Shown here piece by piece: positions 1 through 5,220 of a stretch of DNA of 15,234 nucleotides. The notes under the pieces are model-generated. The model did no database searches. It was not told the DNA's origin and worked only from the letters and a program-made list of their open reading frames with translations. Both the position numbers and the translations under genes were made by a program. Every line of letters starts with the position of its first letter. Position 1 is the first letter of the stretch. Where the stretch lies: positions 1 to 15,234 of the forward strand of contig JAVHXR010000023.1 in assembly GCA_031119515.1 (NCBI GenBank), written 5' to 3'. This DNA is from Propionicimonas sp. (GTDB lineage Bacteria; Actinomycetota; Actinomycetes; Propionibacteriales; Propionibacteriaceae).

Positions 1-23
1 ACGGTGGAGTCGAAGCGGGACAT
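1..23 (-). CDS. 5' end of a divergent gene leaving the window (partial)
   Basis: The minus strand has an ATG at 23-21 followed by open codons (MSRFDST) to the window edge. A strong Shine-Dalgarno GGAAAGG (plus 29-35) sits 5 nt upstream, and a promoter lies at 68-96. Only seven residues are visible, so no function can be read. The palindrome in the divergent promoter is of the kind TetR-family regulators use for autoregulation, so a regulator is a reasonable guess, but that is inference only. Confidence 0.45.
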
Positions 24-67
24 GGTGACCTTTCCGCGGCGCGCGTCCGGCGTCGCTGTCCTCCTCC

Positions 68-120
68 ACCGTACGCTTTTATCTGACACCTGTCAGGCAA
101 ATGCGCGCGGGCGCTACAGT
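68..120. promoter_or_regulatory. Divergent promoter pair over a CTGACA-CC-TGTCAG palindrome
   Basis: The inverted repeat CTGACA-CC-TGTCAG (83-96) has perfect 6-bp arms. On the minus strand its arm (96-91, CTGACA) serves as a -35, with a 17-bp spacer to TACGGT (73-68) as a -10. On the plus strand TACAGT (115-120) is a good -10, with the other arm (91-96, TGTCAG) about 18 bp upstream as a weak -35. A protein bound to the palindrome would cover both -35 regions. TetR-family dimers commonly bind such sites, but the regulator here is unknown. Confidence 0.5.
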
Positions 121-126
121 GACGAC

Positions 127-294
127 GTGGATGCCCGCAGCCTGGCCAGTCCTCCCGGGACCCCGGCCGGGGTCAGCGTCTCGGTCGGCTGCACCGTCCC
201 GCTGGGCGACGTCATCGTGCCCGGCTGGCCCGGGGAGTTGCTGTTGCGCGCCGACGCCACCTCGGTCGTCGACAGCTACCGAGGGAGGGGCTGA
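127..294 (+). pseudogene. TadE-like pilus protein, C-terminal remnant (55 aa)
   Basis: This frame reads VSVSVGCTVPLGDV, then VPGWPG, then ATSVVDSYRG. It matches my recollection of the C-terminal end of TadE-like minor pilins from actinobacterial Tad loci, which secrete and assemble type IVb (Flp) pili. The N-terminal prepilin-like hydrophobic segment of TadE is absent. Upstream codons in this frame, open back to the window edge, do not resemble it. The first plausible start is GTG 127, 6 nt after a -10 (TACAGT), so a leaderless 55-residue product is possible. The TGA stop (292-294) overlaps the ATG of the next gene by one base, so translation is coupled. It could be a degraded tadE whose coupling role has been kept, or a genuine short protein. 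It would match a Tad cluster lost to the left. Confidence 0.5.
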
Positions 295-3209
295 TGCGCT
301 GGCTGCGGGGGATCGCGGCGCTCGCGGCGATGCTGGCGGTGATTGTCGGGGCACCGGTGGTGTTGCTGGGCTGGGGTGGTCCGGGGGCGGGCTGGTGGCG
401 GGCGGGCGACGGTTCCCTGCTGCTGACCGTCCTCACCCTCGCCGGCTGGGTGGCCTGGGCGGTGTTCGCTCTCTCGACGGTGGCCGAACTCGTCCGCTAC
501 CTCAGCGGGAACAGGTTCGCGGTGAACCTGCCCCTCCTGGGCGGGCTGCAGGCGGTGTGCGCCGGGCTGGTGCTTGCGGTTGTCGGGATGGCCGCCGGTT
601 CGGCCGCACCGGCACCTGTCGGCACGCAGGCAGGACCCGCTTCCCCCACGCCGGTGGCTGCGACGCCGAGCCTGCCGCGGACGATCCCGGCCGTCGACGC
701 CGACGATGGTGCCGGCCAGCGCGCCGCGTCGCCGTCCGCACCGTCACGGTCTGTTGCCGGTGACGGTCCGAGCCACCTCGTCGAGGCGGGGGACGACGTG
801 TGGACCCTCGCCGAGCAACTGCTCGGGGACGGACGCCGGTGGCGGGAGCTCGCCCGGCTCAACCCGGCCCCGCTCGCGGATCCCACCGGCGAGCTCGCGG
901 AGGGGACCCTGCTGGCGGTGCCCGCCGAGCCCGGTCCGGAACGAGTCACCGTGGTGCGGGGCGACACCCTCAGCGGACTGGCACTGGAGCACCTGGGCAA
1001 GTCGTCGCTGTGGCCGCGGATCGCAGACGCCAATGCCGAACTCATCGAGGATCCCGACCACATCGAGGTCGGCTGGGAACTGGAGCTGCCGCGGGTGCGG
1101 GAACTCACCCGGCGAGACGCCGGGCACGGACGGGAGGAGCAGCAGGCAGCCGAGGCCGAACCACCGGCTCCCGCGCCCACCGTCACCGCCTCCGGTGACC
1201 CGGCGTCCGCCCCGGCGGTACCACCTGGGGACGGACCGGCCGGCCTGGAACCGTCGGCTCCGAGTCCCCTGCCGGGGGCGACGGCAGGCCCGGGGGCTCC
1301 CGACCACGGCCGCGACGCCACCGGGAGGGAGGCCACACCGGGCCCGGACCTCGCCCTGCTGGGGACGCTGTCGGCACTGGCCGCGGCCGGCCTGATGGGC
1401 GGCTGGCAGGCTCGTCGGCTGCTGCAGCACCGGGCGCGACCACCCGGCCGGCGGGTCGCGCAACCCGTGGGAGAGCTCGCCCGCTTCGAGGCGGCGCTCG
1501 GTCGCCGGCAGGGTCAGGACGACGCGGGGCGACTGGACGCGGCGCTGCGCGCCATCGGCCGGCACCACCACCTCACCGGAGAACCGCTGCCCGCGCTCGC
1601 CCAGGTCACCCTCGGCCCCGACCGGCTCCTGTTCCAGTGGGCGGAACCGGCCGGTCGTCCGCCGGCACCGTTCGGCGGTGACGAGACCGCGTGGATCCTC
1701 GCTGCGGCGGCGAACCAGCAGCTTCCACAGCAGGGGGTCTGGCACCCCTGCCCGTACCCGGCCCTGGTCAGCCTCGGGATGATGCCCGGCGGCGAGACCG
1801 TGCTGGTCGACCTCGAGCACTCCGGCGTGCTCGGGGTCGCCGCCGAATCCAGGGAGCTGCAGGTGTCGAGCCTGGCCGCAATGACCCTCGAACTCGGGTG
1901 CGCACCGTGGGCCGCCGAAATCACCCTGGTCGTGGTGGGCGGTGACGCCGGGCTGGCCCGCGCGTCGGCCTCCGGGACAGCGAGCTGGGTGCCGGGGGCC
2001 ACCGGGCCGGCCCTGCTGCAACACCGGCACGCCGCCCGCTCGGCGGCGCTGGCCGGGGATGAGCTGCGTCGGCTGCGGGTCGATCCCGACCGTGCGGAGG
2101 CGGTCGCCGCGGAGGTGTTCATCTTCCACGACCCGCTCCCGGAGACCGACCGCGCCCTGCTGGACGAGTTGCTGTCGGGAACGGGTCTCGGGATCTCTGC
2201 TGTGGTTCCGTCCGAGCCAGGAGAGAACCCGGAGTGGGAGCTGTTCGGCGACCCGCTGCGGCCGTCGGGACGGCTGCCCCGGGGAGAGTCGCTGGTCGCG
2301 CACGCCGTCCCCGAGGCCACCCGTGAGGCCGTGGCGGCGCTGTACCGGGTGGCCGAGAGCGATTCGACCGAACCCGCGCCGTGGTGGGGCGAGGAGGACG
2401 CCGGCAACCTGCGCCACCTGCCGCCCCGAGACCGTGATGAGGACCCTGTGGACATCGTGAACCTGCGCCGGCTCGCCGGCAGCCAACCCACCCTGCTGCT
2501 GATCGGGCCGATCGACCTCACCGGGGCGGCGGGGCCCGCGCCGGCGCGCGCCCGCCAGCAACTGATCGAGATGTGCACCTGGCTCCACGAGCACCCGGGC
2601 CGCACCGCCACCGAAATGGCGTCCGGGCTCGGGATCGCCGAGAGCACCCGGAGGTCCAACATGAGCCGGCTGCGCTCCTGGCTCGGCGACAGCCCCGACG
2701 GCGGGCAGTACCTGCCGGATGCCTACTCCGGCCGGATCCAGCTCCACGCGGAGGTGACCTCGGACGTGCAGCGGCTGCGGCTGCTCACCGGTCCCGGCGT
2801 CAACCGGATCAGCGACAACGGCCTGGTCTCGGCGCTCGACCTGGTCCGGGGCGACGTCCTGGCAGACGCCGCCCCCGGGCAGTGGTACTGGGCCGAGGAG
2901 CTTCGCAGCGACATTTCCTCCACGCTGCGTGACGCAGGCCTGGTGCTGGTCGACCGGGCGCTGGCGAGCGGCGACCTCGACCTCGCCCGATGGGCGGCGA
3001 GCCGCGCGCTGGTGGTCGCCCCGGACGACGAGTTGCTGCTCTGCGCTCGGATCCGCACCGAGCACGCCGCCGGCGACCGGGCCGCTGTCGAGCGCCACGT
3101 CCTGCGGCTCAGCCAGCAGGCTCGAGCACTCGGCGTCGACCTGATGCCGGAGACCGTGATGCTGTGCCAGCAGGTGATGGAGGGACGCACCAGAGCGCGG
3201 CGCGCCTGA
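294..3209 (+). CDS. LysM and BTAD-like domain membrane protein (Tad-locus type)
   Basis: The protein has 971 residues. Three hydrophobic segments lie at about 5-27, 42-66 and 80-103. A Pro/Ala/Ser-rich linker leads to two LysM domains at about 161-210 and 217-266, which in this family bind peptidoglycan glycan chains. A second Pro/Ala-rich linker (270-350) and a fourth hydrophobic segment (352-372) follow. The remaining ~600 residues include an alpha/beta region (about 430-690, with VLVDLEHSGVLGV). They end in a winged-helix and BTAD-like helical domain (about 735-965, helix-turn-helix near 770-795), related to the bacterial transcriptional activator domain. Four membrane crossings would put the LysM domains outside and the BTAD part inside, which suits a wall-to-cytoplasm sensor. 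The ATG overlaps the upstream stop, and GAGGGAGGGG provides the ribosome site. Such proteins accompany Tad pilus genes in actinobacteria; their exact role is not established. Confidence 0.85.
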   Translation: MRWLRGIAALAAMLAVIVGAPVVLLGWGGPGAGWWRAGDGSLLLTVLTLAGWVAWAVFALSTVAELVRYLSGNRFAVNLPLLGGLQAVCAGLVLAVVGMAAGSAAPAPVGTQAGPASPTPVAATPSLPRTIPAVDADDGAGQRAASPSAPSRSVAGDGPSHLVEAGDDVWTLAEQLLGDGRRWRELARLNPAPLADPTGELAEGTLLAVPAEPGPERVTVVRGDTLSGLALEHLGKSSLWPRIADANAELIEDPDHIEVGWELELPRVRELTRRDAGHGREEQQAAEAEPPAPAPTVTASGDPASAPAVPPGDGPAGLEPSAPSPLPGATAGPGAPDHGRDATGREATPGPDLALLGTLSALAAAGLMGGWQARRLLQHRARPPGRRVAQPVGELARFEAALGRRQGQDDAGRLDAALRAIGRHHHLTGEPLPALAQVTLGPDRLLFQWAEPAGRPPAPFGGDETAWILAAAANQQLPQQGVWHPCPYPALVSLGMMPGGETVLVDLEHSGVLGVAAESRELQVSSLAAMTLELGCAPWAAEITLVVVGGDAGLARASASGTASWVPGATGPALLQHRHAARSAALAGDELRRLRVDPDRAEAVAAEVFIFHDPLPETDRALLDELLSGTGLGISAVVPSEPGENPEWELFGDPLRPSGRLPRGESLVAHAVPEATREAVAALYRVAESDSTEPAPWWGEEDAGNLRHLPPRDRDEDPVDIVNLRRLAGSQPTLLLIGPIDLTGAAGPAPARARQQLIEMCTWLHEHPGRTATEMASGLGIAESTRRSNMSRLRSWLGDSPDGGQYLPDAYSGRIQLHAEVTSDVQRLRLLTGPGVNRISDNGLVSALDLVRGDVLADAAPGQWYWAEELRSDISSTLRDAGLVLVDRALASGDLDLARWAASRALVVAPDDELLLCARIRTEHAAGDRAAVERHVLRLSQQARALGVDLMPETVMLCQQVMEGRTRARRA

Positions 3210-3211
3210 AC

Positions 3212-4066
3212 TCAAGACTCCCGGTTGCGCTGCTGGATCTGCTTCGCGCCGTGTTCGACCACCATGCGCACCAGTTGCGTGCCCGGAACGAACAGGTTCA
3301 CCGCCTCGACGCCGACGTCCAGCAGGAAGCGGGGTTCGAGCACCTTGCCGAGGTACTGCTCGAAGGTGGCGCCGTCCGGACGGATGTCGCTGGTCAGCCC
3401 GTCGAACTCGATCACGCCGTCCTTGCCGCCGTGGGTGTAGCGGAAGGCGTAGACCGGGCGGTAGACCAGGTCGACGACGTCCACGGTGACCCGCTCCTCG
3501 AGGACGCGGTCGGCGTCCACCTTGCCGATCGCGGCCGAGACCACCTCGCGGACGAGCATCGACGCCTTGTTCTGCGGCGGCACCACCACGACTCCGGAGT
3601 TCGCGGCCTCGGCGAGGACGTCGGCCTCTGTCGCCGCACCGGGGAACTTCAGGTAGTTGGCCAGGGACGGGGTCTGGGCGCGGGTGAGCCCGTCGAACAG
3701 GAACTCCCGCGAAGTCTCCTCCCGGCACGACTCCAGCCCGGTCAGCCGGAGCTGGCCCTGGTCGGCGGTGACCGTCTCCCCGGCGAACTGGACGGTCTGC
3801 ACCCCGGGCGCGACCGGGACGGCGTAGCTGCGGGTCCGCTCGTACTCGGTGACACCGGTGGCGTGCAGCCGCCAGAACGGCTGCAGCCGGCGCTCCCGGT
3901 AGACGCACTCGTAGTCGTCGGCGCCGGAGCGGTTCAGCAGGCCGCCGAGCTTGGCGACCGCGCCGAACGCGTCAGCGCGGCGCGCCCACGCTCGTCCCTC
4001 GGCGTGGTCGAGGCTGAACCGGTCGGCCAGCACGAAGATCCGCTCCTCGGCGATCTCGACCTGCAT
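3212..4066 (-). CDS. Uncharacterised conserved-looking protein, 284 aa
   Basis: I do not recognise a named family. The start is ATG 4066 (MQVEIAEERI), because AGGAG lies 5 nt upstream. A GTG two codons earlier would leave no spacing from that site. No signal peptide or membrane span is obvious. Residues 60-75 carry a PFWRLHATG segment and residues 200-222 carry YRPVYAFRY followed by GVIEFDGLT. Such strand-rich pairs recall uncharacterised proteins with repeated PxW/YxPVY beta modules, but this is a weak resemblance. The C-terminal 30 residues (LLDVGVEAVNLFVPG) are amphipathic. The gene is convergent with the LysM/BTAD gene, only 2 nt separating the two stop codons, so neither has room for a terminator of its own. 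The codon pattern is strongly coding. Confidence 0.8.
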   Translation of the reverse strand: MQVEIAEERIFVLADRFSLDHAEGRAWARRADAFGAVAKLGGLLNRSGADDYECVYRERRLQPFWRLHATGVTEYERTRSYAVPVAPGVQTVQFAGETVTADQGQLRLTGLESCREETSREFLFDGLTRAQTPSLANYLKFPGAATEADVLAEAANSGVVVVPPQNKASMLVREVVSAAIGKVDADRVLEERVTVDVVDLVYRPVYAFRYTHGGKDGVIEFDGLTSDIRPDGATFEQYLGKVLEPRFLLDVGVEAVNLFVPGTQLVRMVVEHGAKQIQQRNRES

Positions 4067-4170
4067 GGTCACTCCTCTCGACGTCGGTCAGCCTAGGGGA
4101 CGGGAACCGCGGCGCAGCAGCGTCCAGGAGGGAGGAATCTTGAGGTGTTCCGGCCGTCCCAGCCGGCCAC

Positions 4171-4352
4171 GCTGTGAGCTGAGAGGTGTGGGGGCTCCGC
4201 AACTCACAGTCTGGGAGGCTCGCGGATGAAGCTGTGAGCTGAGGGGTGTGGGGGATCCTCTGCTCACACCGTGGAGGTCGGCAACCCTCGCCCTGGGGCT
4301 CGCGGACGTAGCTGTGAGTTGAGCGGTGTGGGGGATCCGCAACTCACAGTCT
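4171..4352. repeat. Three copies of a CTGTGAG...CTCACAG hairpin repeat
   Basis: The copies lie at about 4171-4213, 4231-4270 and 4311-4352. Each starts GCTGTGAG, carries GGTGTGGGGG in the loop, and ends in CTCACA. Copy 3 has a perfect 10-bp stem (4312-4321 with 4340-4349), plus an inner CGG/CCG. Copy 2 has TGTGAGC/GCTCACA (4233-4239, 4262-4268), plus GAGG/CCTC. Copy 1 has one C-A mismatch in the stem. The segment before copies 2 and 3 is also repeated (CTCGCGGA at 4219 and 4299). It is probably a dispersed palindromic element; I see no encoded protein. Confidence 0.8.
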
Positions 4353-4377
4353 GAAGGGACGTTGTGAGGCGCACAGG

Positions 4378-4416
4378 AATTGCGCACAGACGCGGACGGA
4401 GCCCGCTGCCTAGCAT
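4378..4416 (+). promoter_or_regulatory. Promoter with shared AATTGCGCACAGACG element
   Basis: AATTGCGCACAGACG (4378-4392) is followed after 18 nt by the -10-like TAGCAT (4411-4416), with a start of transcription expected near 4423. The same 15 bases and the same TAGCAT occur at 5175-5212 ahead of the LuxR-type gene, with a 17-nt gap. An extra GCGCACAG lies at 4369-4376, giving a direct repeat with a 13-nt step. The conserved position suggests a -35/activator site, most simply for the neighbouring regulator. Confidence 0.5.
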
Positions 4417-4442
4417 GAGCCAACCACATCCCGGGAGGAGCC

Positions 4443-5096
4443 ATGGCTGAACCGGCCGAGGTCACGTCCGTCGCTTTCACCGAGCAGATGAAGGGGTTCG
4501 CGACGGCCGGGGAGACCGACCCCGAGACCGGCTACGCCCGGGGCCGTGAGGCCGACCAGACCCTGATGTTCGAACTCACCATCACCGCCGCGGACGTCCA
4601 GGGCTTCCTCGCCGATCCGGCCCACGCCGGCACCGCCGCAGGCTACCTGGACGGCGCCCTGACCGGCGGACGACGGGAGGTCGAACGGGGCTGGTTCAAC
4701 CTCTTCGTCGACGCACCGGGGACGCCCGACGAGACCCGACTGATGCGCTACCGGCTGTGGGTCACCACCGACCACGGCCCGGTGACGTTCGTCGGCGAGA
4801 AGGTGGTGCGCGACGATCGTGGCTTCGACCTGTGGTCCGACACCACGACACTGTTCGTCCAGCTGTTCGCCGGCCACCTCGAACCGCTGGACGACGCCAG
4901 CCGGACGGCGCTCGTCAGTGGCGCGGACGAGCGGCTGCTCGGCGCCGGCGTCCTCAGGATCCGTCCGCTGGACTTCGCCCGGCAGCTGACCACGTTCACC
5001 GCGGACGGGCCCGGCGGCGTCGGCGCGATCGCCGACTTCGGCCGGATGTTCCTCGGCCAGCTCTGGGACGTCTACCTCGGCTCCGGGAGGCAGTAG
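4443..5096 (+). CDS. GMC-oxidoreductase-associated domain protein, 217 aa
   Basis: The start is ATG 4443, with GGGAGGAG just upstream (4433-4440). The sequence carries AFTEQMKGF (11-19), LMFELTITAADVQGFLADP (41-59), RGWFNLFVD (82-90), RLMRYRLWV (99-107), DLWSDTTTLFVQL (129-141), then DFARQLTTF (177-185) and FGRMFLGQLWDVY (199-211). From memory this pattern is the non-catalytic domain found in large actinobacterial GMC-oxidoreductase/cholesterol-oxidase-like proteins and some esterase fusions. Here it stands alone, with no FAD-binding GxGxxG motif and no Ser-hydrolase motif. It may therefore be a lipid- or sterol-binding accessory, but the function is inferred. No signal peptide is seen. It shares promoter elements with the LuxR-type gene 124 nt downstream, so joint regulation is likely. 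Confidence 0.6.
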   Translation: MAEPAEVTSVAFTEQMKGFATAGETDPETGYARGREADQTLMFELTITAADVQGFLADPAHAGTAAGYLDGALTGGRREVERGWFNLFVDAPGTPDETRLMRYRLWVTTDHGPVTFVGEKVVRDDRGFDLWSDTTTLFVQLFAGHLEPLDDASRTALVSGADERLLGAGVLRIRPLDFARQLTTFTADGPGGVGAIADFGRMFLGQLWDVYLGSGRQ

Positions 5097-5115
5097 CACC
5101 CGGGCCGGCACCACC

Positions 5116-5133
5116 GGGACTCCGGTTGGTCCC
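5116..5133 (+). terminator. Weak hairpin after the 217-aa gene
   Basis: GGGAC (5116-5120) can pair with GTCCC (5129-5133) across an 8-nt loop, within a GC-rich stretch and without a T-run. This is a modest candidate for a terminator between the 217-residue gene and the separately promoted regulator. Confidence 0.25.
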
Positions 5134-5174
5134 AGGCCCCCGGGCGGGACGGACCCGAGTTCGGAGGCGCGCCA

Positions 5175-5212
5175 AATTGCGCACAGACGAGCGGGTGCGG
5201 CCCGGTTAGCAT
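5175..5212 (+). promoter_or_regulatory. Leaderless promoter of the LuxR-type gene
   Basis: AATTGCGCACAGACG (5175-5189) is an exact copy of the element at 4378. TAGCAT (5207-5212) follows 17 nt later. The GTG start at 5221 lies 8 nt after the -10, where transcription should begin, so the mRNA is probably leaderless. No Shine-Dalgarno precedes the GTG. Confidence 0.55.
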
Positions 5213-5220
5213 CCCTGTGC

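Larger units (their letters stand above)
4067..4442. other. Intergenic region, divergent promoters plus three hairpin repeats
   Basis: This stretch separates two divergent genes. It holds three imperfect copies of a hairpin repeat (4171-4352) and then the promoter of the following gene (4378-4416). A minus-strand frame of 130 codons crosses it, but that frame is simply the repeats translated (PTPLSSQ twice). I see no credible gene here and no clear promoter for the minus-strand gene at 4066. Confidence 0.7.

Noticed and set aside
744..3908. Long minus-strand open frame of 1054 codons opposite the LysM/BTAD gene
   Set aside because: It is low-complexity Arg/Gly/Pro/Ala sequence created by GC-biased third positions of the plus-strand gene and shows no domain pattern; it also overlaps the better supported 284-aa gene.
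4171..4352. CRISPR array
   Set aside because: Only three copies, unequal 60- and 80-nt steps, spacers partly repeated themselves, and no cas genes.
4088..4480. 130-codon minus-strand frame across the hairpin repeats
   Set aside because: It is the repeats translated, runs into the promoter and start of the 217-aa gene, and has no ribosome site or recognisable domain.
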